64,000 nt of DNA, taken from NCBI GenBank assembly GCA_026874595.1, contig CM049308.1, positions 19,629,867 through 19,693,866 of the forward strand, in the 5' to 3' direction. This document shows, one piece after another, positions 43,708 through 55,153 of the stretch (positions are counted from its first letter, which is position 1; every line of letters begins with the position of its first letter). Under the pieces are notes generated by a model. The model searched no databases. It had not been told where the DNA came from and worked only from the letters and a program-made list of their open reading frames with translations. Source of the DNA: Sipunculus nudus. Lineage: Eukaryota; Annelida; Sipuncula; Golfingiida; Sipunculidae. Both the position numbers and the translations under genes were made by a program.

Positions 43708-46700
43708 AGCCCTCAGCCCTTCGGCTGATGGGCTATTGTCGTCACCCAAGCTGTCCGTCCGTCCGTCTGTCCGGCGTCCGTTAACTTTTACCTTATGAGC
43801 GGGATTTCTCGAAAAGGATTCACCGTCAGAATTTTATTTCCTCGGTAAAGATGTATATCGACAAAATCTCGGTCAAGTTCTAAGATGGGTGACCTTGACC
43901 GATTTCCTACATTTTAGAGCTGATTATAGAAAAACACTTAGACGCTTATTACTCAGGAACTATTTGGTGGATTTTCACAAAACTTACTATGATTATTGGG
44001 AATGATAGTTTGTACCTGCTACACAAGTTTGGTGGCGCCACCTACAATTTCTGATTTTAAATGAATTTTTACCCAATTTTTCAACTTTGGGCTGGTGAGC
44101 GGGATATCTCTAAAAGGATTGATCGTAGGAATTTTATTTCTTCGGTGAAGATGGATATTGACAAAATCTCGGTCAAGTTCTAAGATGGGTGAGCTTGACC
44201 GATTTCCTACATTTTAGAGCTGATTATAGAAAAACACTTAGACGCTTATTACTCAGGAACTATTTGGTGGATTTTCACAAAACTTACTATGATTATAGGG
44301 AATGCCCGATTTTTCAACTTTGGGCTGGTGAGCGGGATATCTCTAAAAGGATTCATCGTAGGAATTTTATTTCTTCGGTGAAGATGGATATTGACAAAAT
44401 CTCGGTCAAGTTCTAAGATGGGTGAGCTTGACCGATTTCCTACATTTTAGAGCTGATTATAGAAAAACACTTAGACGCTTTTTACTCAGGAACTATTTGG
44501 TGGATTTTCACAAAACTTACTATGATTATAGGGACTGATAGTCTGTACCTTCCACACAATTGTGGTGGCGCCACCTACAATTTCTGATTTTAAATGAATT
44601 TTTACCCGATTTTTCAACTTTGGGCTGGTGAGCGGGATATCTCTAAAAGGATTCATCGTAGGAATTTTATTTCTTCGGAGAAGATGGATATTGACAAAAT
44701 CTCGGTCAAGTTTTAAGATGGGTGACCTTGACCGATTTCCTACATTTTAGAGCTTATTATAGAAAAACACTTAGACGCTTATTACTCAGGAACTATTTGG
44801 TGGATTTTCACAAAACTTACTATGATAATAGGGAATGATAGTCTGTACCTGCTACACAAGTTCGGTGGCGCCACCTACAATTTTTTATTTTAAATGAATT
44901 TTTACCCGATTTTTCAACTTTGGGCTGGTGAGCGGGATATCTCTAAAAGGATTCATCATAGGAATTTTATTTCTTCGGTGAAAATGGATATTGACAAAAT
45001 CTCGGTCAAGTTCTAAGATGGGTGAGCTTGACCGATTTCCTACATTTTAGAGCTGATTATAGAAAAACACTTAGACGCTTATTACTCAGGAACTATTTGG
45101 TGGATTTTCACAAAACTTACTATGATTATAGGGAATGATAGTCTGTACCTGCTACACAAGTTTGGTGGCGCCACCTACAATTTCTGATTTTAAATGAATT
45201 TTTACCCGATTTTTCAACTTTGGGCTGGTGAGCGGGATATCTCTAAAAGGATTCATCGTAGGAATTTTATTTCTTCGGTGAAGATGGATCATGACAAAAT
45301 CTCGGTCAAGTTCTAAGATGGGTGAGCTTGACCGATTTCCTACATTTTAGAGCTGATTATAGAAAAACACTTAGACGCTTTTTACTCAGGAACTATTTGG
45401 TGGATTTTCACAAAACTTACTATGATTATAGGGACTGATAGTCTGTACCTTCCACACAATTGTGGTGGCGCCACCTACAATTTCTGATTTTAAATGAATT
45501 TTTACCCGATTTTTAATATTTGGGCTGGTGAGCGGGATATCTCTAAAAGGATTCATCGTAGGAATTTTATTTCTTCGGTGAAGATGGATATTGACAAAAT
45601 CTCGGTCAAGTTTTAAGATGGGTGACCTTGACCGATTTCCTACATTTTAGAGCTTATTATAGAAAAACACTTAGACGCTTATTACTCAGGAACTATTTGG
45701 TGGATTTTCACAAAACTTACTATGATTATAGGGACTGATAGTCTGTACCTTCCACACAAGTTTGGTGGCGCCACCTACAATTTCTGATTTTAAATGAATT
45801 TTTACCCGATTTTTCAACTTTGGGCTGGTGAGTGGGATATCTCTAAAAGGATTCATCGTAGAAATTTTATTTCTTCGGTGAAGATGGATATTGACAAAAT
45901 CTCGGTCAAGTTCTAAGATGGGTGACCTTGACCAATTTCCTACATTTTAGAGCTGATTATAGAAAAACACTTAGACGCTTATTACTCAGGAACTATTTTG
46001 TGGATTTTCACAAAACTTACTATGATTATAGGGACTGAAAGTCCGTACCTTCCACACAAGTTTGGTGGCGCCACCTACAATTTCTGATTTTAAATGAATT
46101 TTTACCCGATTTTTCAACTTTGGGCTGGTGAGCGGGATATCTCTAAAAGGATTCATCGTAGGAATTTTATTTCTTCGGTTAAGATGGATACTGACAAAAT
46201 CTCGGTCAAGTTCGAAGATGGGTGAGCTTGACCTATTTTTCTACGTTTTAGAGCTGATTATAGAAAAACACTTAGAAGCTTTTATCTAAGGAACCATTGG
46301 GTCGATTTTAAAAAATTTACTATGGTCATTGGGACTGAAAGTCTGTACCTGCTCCACAAGTTTGGTGGCGCCACCTACAATTTCTGATTTTTACGAATTT
46401 TTATCGGATTTTTTAAATTTGGCCTTGTGAGCAGGATATCTCTAAATGGATTCACCACAGGAATTTTCATTCTTTGGTGATGATGTATATGGACAAAATC
46501 TTGGTCAAGTTCAAACATGGGTATCCTTGACCTAATTTTCGACATTTTAGAGCTGATTACAGACAAAGACTTAGAAGCTAAATTCTCAGGAACCATTGAA
46601 TCTTACAATGATCATTGGGACTGATGGTCTGTACCTGCTGCACAAGTTTAAGGGCAACACCTACTGTTTCTGATTTTTAATGAATTTTTATCAGATTTTA

Positions 46701-47048
46701 ACTTTTGGCCTTTTGTGCGGGATATCTCCAAAGGTATTCAACACAGGAACTTCATTTTTTCAGGGCTATTGCGTATTTACAATATTTTGGTAAAATTTAA
46801 AGATGGGTGTTCTTGACTGACTTATCGAGGTCACAGAGCTTAGAATAGAAAATAACTTAGGAGCTTATTTCTTAGGAAGTATTTGGCGGATTGTTATGAA
46901 ACATGGTATATACCTCTCCAATTTAAATTTATAACATGTACAGATATACATCCGAATGACAACAAATATTTTGTACATGTTACTGTAACCACCTATAAAC
47001 ACTGTTCTTTTGGCTGAGGGCTTTTATCAGCTTTTGCTGATATTCTAG
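43708..47048 (+). mobile_element. Non-autonomous Helentron-like element (HINE) with 300-bp tandem core
   Basis: The 5' end is AGCCCTCAGCC (43708-43718). Its perfect inverse GGCTGAGGGCT lies at 47012-47022, not at the very end but 26 bases inside, followed by a 6-bp hairpin ATCAGC-TTTT-GCTGAT and, three bases later, CTAG (47045-47048). The insertion splits the LINE codons LF/VYSSAFN in a T-rich site (CGCTTTTT / ATAGTTTATAG) with no target duplication longer than one or two T. A 5' end matched by a subterminal inverted repeat, a 3' hairpin, CTAG, a T-T target and a tandem core are the known features of Helentron-derived HINE/DINE-1-like elements. No Rep/helicase frame exists. Exact borders are uncertain by about two bases. 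Confidence 0.85.
43789..46890 (+). repeat. 300-bp satellite-like array, about 11 units, core of the HINE
   Basis: Unit starts (GGTGAGCGGGATATCTC or equivalent) fall near 43789, 44091, 44324, 44624, 44924, 45224, 45524, 45824, 46124, 46422 and 46708. Spacing is exactly 300 for the central units; one unit is 233 long through a clean 67-base deletion, and the outermost are 286-302. Central units are nearly identical and both edges are diverged, as expected when unequal exchange homogenises the middle. Nearly every unit carries GGTGGCGCCACC, a perfect 12-base palindrome. The 75-codon open frame at 44189-44416 is just one unit boundary. Confidence 0.95.
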
Positions 47049-47050
47049 TT

Positions 47051-48010
47051 ATAGTTTATAGCTCAGCATTTAACACCATTCAGCCTAACGTAATGATTCA
47101 TAAGTTACAGCTTTTAAATGTTCTACATGATCTAAGTTTGTGGCTACTTGACTTTCTAACTGGTAGAAAGCAGTATGTTAAGGTTGGTAATAGCAGTTCA
47201 TCAGTGTAAGGATGAACACAGGGGCCCCGCAAGCATGCGTGCTTTCCCCATTTCTTTTCCTAATTTATACCAATGAATTCCAGGCTACACAACAAGGATG
47301 TCTTATTTTGAAATATGCAGATGAAACCGTAGTTGTTAAATTAATTTCCAGTTGTGATGAAAAAAAATATAGAAAGGATATTGGACAATTAGTAAAAATG
47401 GTGAAAGAAAAAATCGATTGTCACTAAATCCCTCAAAAACAAAGGAACAGATAATTGATTTTAGACAAAGACCAACCTGTCAGTATCCGGTATCTAATGA
47501 TGGAACAGAAGTAGAAATTGCACAGCAGTACAAATTCTTCGGGGTGGTATAAGATGACTGGCTTAAATGGGATAATAATGTTAACATAGTATAACTTAAA
47601 CGCCAGCAGCGTTTACACTTTCTATGGAAACTGAAATCGTTTAATATAGATAGTGAAATACTTGGTTAATTATCTTCTTCGATGGTCTAGAGTGTCATAT
47701 CGTATGCATTGATATGATAGTAGGGACATCTGACCATTAAAAAAAAAGGAAATTGAACGGATAAGAAATAAGCAGGAAAAGTTATTGGTCTTAATTTAGA
47801 GAACATAATTATTATTAATAAAAATAAAGGTATGAATATGATGAAAAAACATGGTGAAAGGTATGAGGTTGCTCAGTGATTATACTGAAAGGCTTAAATC
47901 AGGCCGAAAGTTGAAGTCTCTGAGTTGCAGATCGAACAGGTACTCAAATTCATTTGTACCGAAGGCGCGTGATTGTTTATGCATAGATAAATCAAAATAT
48001 AATACTATTA
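47051..48010 (+). pseudogene. LINE reverse transcriptase fragment 3 (catalytic region to C-terminus)
   Basis: Readable pieces, in shifting frames: VYSSAFNTIQPNVMIHKLQ, WLLDFLTGRKQYVKVG, TGAPQACVLSPFLFLIYTNE, LKYADETVVVK, LSLNPSKTKEQIIDFRQR, EIAQQYKFFGVV, RQQRLHFLWKLKSFNID, then SGRKLKSLSCRSNRYSNSFV. This covers the SAFN (first aspartate region), GAPQ, catalytic YADD (here YADE, the second aspartate replaced), primer grip and C-terminal tail of a CR1/Rex1-like LINE. Several stops and at least two frameshifts confirm it is dead. It continues fragments 1 and 2. Confidence 0.9.
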
Positions 48011-48317
48011 CTTTATTGTTTTCCCATTCTTACTACTATTTTGTATTGTGTCTTTGTTTCGCATTCAGCACTAAGTCTTATATACGATATCACCCGCAAA
48101 GCAATTTCATGTATTGGAATGGAATAAATATTGTATATCTTGTATATTTCGTTTCCAAATTATTCTTATCAGACTCATGTAAAGAAAAAATTCGGCCAAA
48201 CATGAAAAAAAAAATCGGTTCAAATGTTGTTTATTTTTGCCAGTGAAAAAGCTCCTTGAAAAATTCACCAGAGATAGAAACTAAGTAAATTGTTCCCTCA
48301 CCTCGAGTTTTACTAAT

Positions 48318-48430
48318 ACAGTGATACCTCGAAACTATGACAACCGCAAAAATTGAATGGGACCGCGAAGAGTGGTCGTTATATTGAGGTGGTCGCCAAA
48401 CTGAAGTGGTCGTAACGCGAGGTTTTATTA
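48318..48430. mobile_element. Decayed pogo/Tigger-like MITE
   Basis: CAGTGATACCTCGAAACTAT at the left and GTGGTCGTAACGCGAGGTTT at the right, with GTGGTCGTTATATTGAGG between, resemble the inverted CAGT-x-GAACCTCGTTA-type ends of pogo/Tigger mariner relatives. The right end lacks the terminal CACTG. Weak but characteristic. Confidence 0.4.
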
Positions 48431-48907
48431 TATTTCTTTTTTTTTTGTATTGTAGGTTTGCTCCGTGAGAAGTAATAAACATCCGACTCTTACGCATGAC
48501 TACACATTCTTGGCCCAGAGAAGAACCGCCTCATTTGAAACAAGTTCTGCTGCACGCCGGAATCTTCAGCTCTCATGTGTAACTACCAATTTGCCGATCC
48601 TCCCTTTTTTCCAGTGTCGTCCCAGCCATGACAGTAAGGATTGAATTATGTTGACCTGCCTAAGAACATCACGTGGCATGTTTACAGTGAATGGAAAAGT
48701 CGGTTAACCCTTTCGGACATGACACTTGTGTCAATCTGTTAAGCCCATCTGCATCGTATCCACCGCCCACTGTAATTTGTCAAACTGTCCGAGCTAAAAA
48801 TACCTGTCCCGACTTTGAGACAGAGCAAGGGTGACAGGCTGGAACGTTATTGAATCACTAATGATTATCAAATTGCCTGGAAATATGTTGCGGTGTGGAT
48901 ACCAGTT

Positions 48908-48960
48908 GCTGAACAGGGGTGGATACAGAATCTTAGAAGGGGGGGGGGGGCATCACCCTG
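48908..48960 (+). mobile_element. G-tract MITE fragment, copy 3
   Basis: AGGGGTGGATACAGAATCTT then a G12 run resembles the ends of 35256-35395 and 39046-39242. Confidence 0.35.
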
Positions 48961-50638
48961 GCTTGGCTCAGGTAAATAAATGTGCGGGGAGTGCTAATTC
49001 TTAATATATATGAACGATGACAGCACTTGATGCAAAATCGTTGCTTTTCGATTTTAAGCGTTTTCTATTTCTAAGATTATTTTGGTAACCGGGGATTCCT
49101 ATGGTAAACTATGGTGTAGATACAGTTCGTCATTTAGGTTGCAGTAACATTATTTTGTCCGTTTGTAATTTTGTCCTTTCTGTGTGTTTAATATATCAAG
49201 TTTAAAGATATTGTGTGGAAGGTATAATCTGATTTACCTCGGGATGAAGACCATCTCAGGGGGCAGACAAATAAATATATAAGTCCTTACACTGATTAAA
49301 GGCAAAATGAGCAGCATATAATTTAGATTTTGTACTGATCGAGGCAAATATTTCCTATCAGGATTCTGTGAATGTTTTGCATTGTTTAGCACATTTTTTT
49401 TATTTTGAGGCTATTATCCTCGAACCCACGCGATATGTTCCTGATACAATCGAAAACAGGAATTTGTAAAAAAAAATAGTAGATAAGAGAACCGGATCTT
49501 ACATCTGGACATCGCGTGTTTTTACATGTGTGCACGATGCCTGCGGAGAAATGCGGTCTTGAAAGGCAATCGTGTATCTTTATTGTCACCAAAGCCGACT
49601 TGGTCGAGTATTGGCTATAAAACAATGTCCTTGAAGGACATGTTCAAAATTGTACCTGTTAGACCGTATACATTTTTCTCGCTCAAATCCCTGGCTCAGT
49701 GATACAGCAATAGTCACTTCAGAGCCATTGTTGACCTTTTTCGTATCATAAAAACAAAGCTAATCAAATTGAACAAACCCTAAAGCCCATGGGGCGGCAG
49801 GCAGCGGGATGAAGCTTGAACGCTTTGACGCACTGCGGCGCATTTACTGGGATATTCGTTTAACAAGACATGACACAATGTCTTCAGAGTAAGAAGACCC
49901 TTCTTCCCCTGCGGAAAATGGGTCCTATTTGTAGCACAGAAGCCTATGTATGAGACCATGAAGAATAAAACCGGGGCTCAAGGCAACAAGGGATGATATT
50001 GGTTTTCTAATGGCCACAGGACACGTGGAAACAGGGTTCAGGAACTGCTGGTTTTGAGTTTCTAATGAGCTCGTCATGTAGATATATTTAGAATCCCTTA
50101 TGGTCGATTTATTGATTAAAAGCATATCAAGGTTATTCCTGATATATTTATGATGTTTATGAAACTTTTTTGAAGGACATTATAGTGTAAAAATAAAACT
50201 AGTACATTTAACAAATTGAATACACGTTATTTTGTTTATATAAAGTAGCAACACCGCACAGGCTGAGAACAAATGCAATCGGTTAATGGAAACATGACGT
50301 ATTAAAAACAAAAATAATTTTGATCATGAGCCACCTATTTTGTTTTACTCTTTGTCTGCTTAATCTTTTTCCTCATTACATCATGTAAATCTGAGATGCA
50401 TGAACATAGTTGCCAAGGCAACGTCTTTTCGAGTTTACAATAGACATGGCGTCAATTTTAATTACGTAAAATGCTATGTTTTCATTATATGAAATTTTAG
50501 AAAGATTTTATTTTACATATATTCAAAAAAAAATTTGCCCAAGATATTCATGACAGCCGCCATTAATAATGCACGTTTCGCGGAAGAGGCAATATCATGC
50601 AATACCTCGATTTGTATCAAAATGTCTATTAATCAAGT

Positions 50639-51325
50639 CTGACTCAAAGGTGAAATTGGCGTTACATTCATTTACTTACTGAGCAGCCATTCTTGAATAT
50701 ATGTCCAAATTGTCAAAGTACTTTTTTCATTTTTTTTTCAAATTTTCTACAATTAAGAGACAATCGTGTATAAAAGGAACATTTTAGATTGTCCTAAATG
50801 GCACACAACGTGTGTAGTCCGCTTCCGCTTGTGCCATCATTTTGCTATTTTTGTGGAAAGCCTTAGTCACAAATTTAGAGCAAAAATGGCCAAAAATAAA
50901 AAATATATGTATTTATACGCTCCTCACGCAGTGGTTCCAGACTTCCTTTCGTGTAACCGCTGCTTTCTATGGCAAGGTTCAAAGCGGCAGACCACTGAAA
51001 CCGTATCGTGCATCCAGGACAAATTTGAAACACCCGCTCTCGTTAGTCTGATAACAGCCGTTATGGCATAGGGCCATAAATCAGACCAATGAAACCTTGT
51101 TGCGCTCGTTTAAATTTGGGCTGGATGCACAATGTGTACAACCTGTGAGGAGCGTATTGTATTTGTGGCAATGTAAGGTTGTCACATCCTACCAAATGCA
51201 AACAGCTAGATATCTTTGTAAACAAGTAATAAAAATTCACACGAATTCTCGCATATCATCGGCAGACTGAAAACGGGCGGGATTTGAGGATATCTGTCAT
51301 TGAGCCAATGCAAAAGAAAAATAAT
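50639..51325 (+). repeat. 0.7-kb direct duplication, copy 1, with nested inverted repeats
   Basis: Collinear with 61677-62399, from GACTCAAAGGTGAAATTGGC to AGCCAATGCAAAAGAAAA. Inside, ATACGCTCCTCAC (about 50915) pairs with GTGAGGAGCGTAT (about 51140), and GTGCATCCAGGACAAATTTG pairs with AAATTTGGGCTGGATGCAC, giving nested fold-back structure over about 240 bases typical of a fold-back MITE. The 101- and 69-codon frames here are artefacts. Confidence 0.85.
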
Positions 51326-51611
51326 CCTTTAAAAGGCACTATGTTATAAAAAGCGGAAGAAGAACGAAATACAAACAGAAATACGCCAGGACAGAAATCT
51401 CGGTTATGTAAGATAGAAAGACGAATAAGATGAGTAAAATTTTATATGGCTTTGATCATGTTTGTCAAAGATATGCGAGATTGATGAGTGTATCTGTCAC
51501 CTTAAACATTAATTAACCATATATGCCGAGTTATAACGATACCTTGCTTCGCTCACGGTTGTGATACTTGTTAGAAATATTTATTGTTTACCGGATGGTC
51601 TGATTAATTTT

Positions 51612-51985
51612 AATTGATAACGTCCTAATAGCCAGCCATGGAGGCCTTGTCGAAAATGACAAACATATTTGTTCTTCGTTGAGATTTCAGTTAGGGTTTT
51701 TTAATATTACCAGTTTTGCAATTCCGACCTCTCGACCGACTGACTAATATCATAGGGGCAAAATGCTAAATGTGATTTTCGATACCACAAGTTTAAAAGA
51801 GACATTTTTCTTGTAGCCAGCCCGTGAGGCCTTGTCGAAACACGATGAAAATTTGTTTCGTCATCGAGATTTCAGTGCGATGTTTTCATATTACCAATTT
51901 TGCAACTGTGACCTCTTGTCCGACTCTCTAATGTCTTAGAGACGAAACTGCTGTTACAATTTTAGTTGCTGTTATGATGCCAGTC
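51612..51985 (+). repeat. Two tandem copies of a 190-bp repeat
   Basis: TAGCCAGCCATGGAGGCCTT and GTAGCCAGCCCGTGAGGCCT begin copies that share TGTCGAAA, GAGATTTCAGT, ATATTACCARTTTTGCAA, GACCTCT-GACCGACT and a following TAATRTC. A third, diverged relative is at 52-130. Confidence 0.75.
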
Positions 51986-52134
51986 TTATCAATGGCGGTA
52001 TTTTGGTGGAGCCTGACACAGTGAGAGACTCCATCACCTTTCTTAAGGCGTACTGCAAAAAGCAAGAGAATGTCACTTTATTATCGGAAGTGGCACTTTA
52101 TATAATAGAAGATGCCATAGCCACAGCTGTCTGA
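51984..52134 (+). CDS. Weak candidate exon, product unknown
   Basis: About 49 open codons after a GATGCCAG acceptor, ending in TGA at 52132-52134. The reading LINGGILVEPDTVRDSITFL followed by KAYCKKQENVTLLSEVALYI looks like a folded domain, but there is no family match that I recognise. The borders are weak and it directly abuts a repeat, so repeat-derived or chance sequence is likely. Confidence 0.2.
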
Positions 52135-52751
52135 TGTCTTCAACGTGACAGCAGTGTTTGCTGAGGAGTAATCAAAGACCTGCCGTGTTTCCATATAGTG
52201 AGTCAAAGTAAACTTCAGTTGTGACATTTAAATTTCAAGTCATGTTGGGACAAGATATTTTAAAGATCATTAACTGTTATTGTGAAAAGTTTCTTCTTCT
52301 TGTGAGGAATACATTATTAGTTTATTAAGGAACGTTTCATGGGGAAACAAAATACTTTGTATTCAAATGGTCCCTCCTTTACTAAGCCGAGGCATAGGAA
52401 ATCATTTTATTTCATGTTCGAAAGGTCCAATATTGACATCCATTATTTCGTTTCACTTCATATATTTGCGGCGTAAAATCTCGCTGTATATGAAATTAAC
52501 CTTGCATTAAAATAATAGTTATAATATGGCTTCAAAGTAAAGCCTTCCTTCATCTAGAGTTTCGATATTATTTATTTTTTTACTCAAGTTTAGACAATAC
52601 AATACTTTAAGAGTTGAGTTGAGACAAGCATTAGCTTATTTCAAAAATGTTTTAGAATCGAGGGAATAATATTTTGAAGAAAAGTATGTAACCAGTTAAT
52701 AGTATCCGAGATGTTTTAGTTTAGAAATGGCTAAAGATCCCTTTCTTCTCG

Positions 52752-52824
<73 letters not shown>

Positions 52825-52904
52825 TCACAACATTGAAACCTCATCTTTATATTCTAACATATTATAGTATGAAATATTACTATCATTCCCTTGATAGCAA
52901 CAAA
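52135..52904. other. AT-rich spacer with CT/AT microsatellite
   Basis: No gene is seen. (CT)n lies at 52752-52770, followed directly by (AT)n to 52821. Confidence 0.6.
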
Positions 52905-53246
52905 GAATATGAACTGAATTTCGATCCAATCAATTATGACTGTGCGCCTGATGAACCCTCATCTAATCACTCTGATCATTTACTTATGGTCGTTATACCT
53001 GATAGTACCAGGCAGATTAACCGCGGAAATTGTTGGCTACTGTTGTGACTGGCAACATGTGATTGCCTATTGGCGGTGACGAATATCTGTTCAGATGGTT
53101 TTATGGCTTTGACTTCTTCAAATTATCGTCCTATATCTAATTTAAATATCACTGAAGCACATAAAATTGTTTTCATATTCTGTTAATCGGATTTAACCAT
53201 ATTTGTATAATTAGTAATTTGTAACTTGCAATTACTTAGTATGTAA
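52905..53246 (+). repeat. Block A of the inverted repeat family
   Basis: The reverse complement is at 58338-58672. Shared pieces include GAATATGAAC, TGCCTGATGAA, CATCTAATCACTCTGA, TTATGGTCGTTATACCTG, CAGATTAACCG-GGAAATTG and AATTAGTAATTTGTAACTTG. One frame contains SNHSDHLLMVV and, further on, SSNYRPISNLNI, which faintly recall LINE endonuclease (SDH) and reverse transcriptase (NYRPIS) motifs. They are too close together for an intact element and only the first is kept in the other copy. Confidence 0.8.
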
Positions 53247-53476
53247 TTATAAGGATTAGAAGTCAAGTCCCCCACATTGTAAAAAAGGAAATTGCACCCC
53301 CCCCCCCCGGTCGGCCCCGAACTGTGCACCAAGGGATTGGCGTTTTTTTCGCCTATTTTTGTTAACAGTTAAATTTAACAGAACATACCCCTTTAACCAC
53401 TATTCGATTATCAATCAAAACATCGATTATTCAATGCTTGTAACACTTTAGTGCTTAGCTCGGCCAACGATGGGTT

Positions 53477-54048
53477 CCATAATGGACGACAAACTATCTG
53501 AATTACCATCGGGAAACTTTTGACCTTTCTTTTCATGGGGCAATATTCCTTCCTGTTGTGTATCATATATTTTTGTTCGTTTTTTGATGAAAGGCATTTT
53601 TCACTTTAGAACAGAGCTTTGCACATGAGATCTTTGGTCACAAGTGTAACCGATGAAGGCATTTCTTTGTTTCTGCTGGGTGTCATATTTACTAGAGATT
53701 GTTGTAACCTTTTAAGATTGGAAAGATTAACATTAGATATCTTACATAAAACGATGCAAGATGACGATTTTAGTTAAGGTCAAGTCCTATATAAAGTCCA
53801 TCAATTGAGAATAGCGCTTCTTGTTAACGATTGTAGTATATTTCAAATGTATTATTGTAAGAAGCTTTATTAATCAATTATACCAGACCAGACGCTCATG
53901 CCCAGGAATTACAATGTTGTCAATGCATATCATTCATTCATAATGAAATTAAAGCTCAAACTGCTTTTTTTGGTATACATGAGTAGGCGGTATCTCGGTT
54001 AACTAAGAGTTCTAGTGCAAAGCATATTGGATGATACATAAAGGGATA

Positions 54049-54094
<46 letters not shown>

Positions 54095-54135
54095 TGCGTG
54101 AATGAGAAATATGTAGGATAGCTCATGTTCCTTTT

Positions 54136-54187
<52 letters not shown>

Positions 54188-54835
54188 GTGTGTTTGTGTA
54201 TGTTTATACAATCCTATGAATACATACTTAAGCAATGTCCCTAAATAAAATTACCAGTCCTATCAAGTAGGTATTATGACGTTGTTTTAAAATATTCAAT
54301 GAAAAACGCTAATTCCTAATACAACACATTTTTGCGCAGAAATCTCGAATATATGAAAAAGCGTAATGATTAAGTCATGTTTGATGTAGAAAGTATACCA
54401 CAGACTGACATCCCTGTGTGTTACCTGTCAGGACAATGGGAACGGTAAAACCTTTTATATACTCTACAGGTGTGTCATCTGTATAGTGGTATCAGTTCTT
54501 ATATATCATAAAGGAAAATGGCATTCGTTTGCGTGACCTAAAGGTAAAAAGTTTCAGTGAAATGGATATGATAAGGCATTAAATGACAGATATCGTACAG
54601 GAAAACACTAAAAAAAAATTGACAAGAACCATTGTTTTCTTCGCGGACCCGTTGTCTCAATAAATTATAGATTTAAACATGTGAGCTCTCTCGTCTCGGT
54701 TGACAAAATATTGCGCTGTAAATGCCAACGACTTACACATAATATAGTCGACTTGATGGAAAAGCACCCGCTTTCAGTCATATAAAGACACATATATGAG
54801 TTTCTTTTGTTTCTGACACATTTATTAATGCCAGC

Positions 54836-54840
<5 letters not shown>
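53477..54840 (+). repeat. Left arm (B) of a large inverted repeat
   Basis: About 1.36 kb from CCATAATGGACGACAAACTA to AATGCCAGCTTTTA, matched in reverse complement by 58929-60306 with scattered substitutions and indels. It includes microsatellites retained in both arms: (GA)n at 54052-54092 and (AT)n at 54141-54183 here, (CT)n and (AT)n at the matching place in the right arm. Confidence 0.9.
54052..54183. repeat. (GA)n and (AT)n microsatellites within arm B
   Basis: About 20 GA units, a 48-base unique gap, then about 21 TA units. Confidence 0.95.

Positions 54841-54895
<55 letters not shown>
54841..54895. repeat. (AT)n microsatellite at the inner end of arm B
   Basis: About 27 units. The right arm has only a short AATTATATATA at the equivalent spot. 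Confidence 0.95.
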
Positions 54896-54897
<2 letters not shown>

Positions 54898-55153
54898 ATA
54901 TTAATATATTAATTAATTCTAGATAATTTCTCTTAAGAAATGTAATGGATTTTATTATAAAAATGCGGATATAAAAAAAAGAAGAACCAATGTGCGGTGT
55001 GATCGAACCTTTATGTCCTTTAATTTCCAAATATGTTCGCGAATATATTGGGAAAAAAAGGACATAAATGTGCAATATACCATACAATGGAAGATAATCA
55101 GCAAAGCCAGAGCGTACGTCATATCATGTAAATCATGTAACCTTTGCTTATAG
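54896..55153. other. AT-rich spacer
   Basis: Nothing is supported until the acceptor tract ending at 55153 (AACCTTTGCTTATAG). Confidence 0.4.

Larger units (their letters stand above)
48011..50638. other. Mostly gene-free stretch
   Basis: The LINE 3' UTR may extend to about 48230. Beyond a pogo-like terminus (48318-48430) and a G-tract repeat piece at 48908-48960, I see only AT-rich DNA and unsupported short frames. Confidence 0.4.

Noticed and set aside
43792-46890. Protein-coding repeat gene suggested by the 44189-44416 frame
   Set aside because: The 300-bp period keeps frame, but the frame is closed within each unit by stops and only opens because of the 67-base deletion. The array is satellite-like.
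47851-48246. 131-codon frame as an independent gene
   Set aside because: Its first part (SGRKLKSLSCRSNRYSNSFV) is the C-terminal tail of the LINE reverse transcriptase relic. The rest is AT-rich 3' sequence.
50766-51071. 101-codon frame as a gene
   Set aside because: It lies in a duplicated repeat with nested inverted repeats, and the other copy does not keep the frame.
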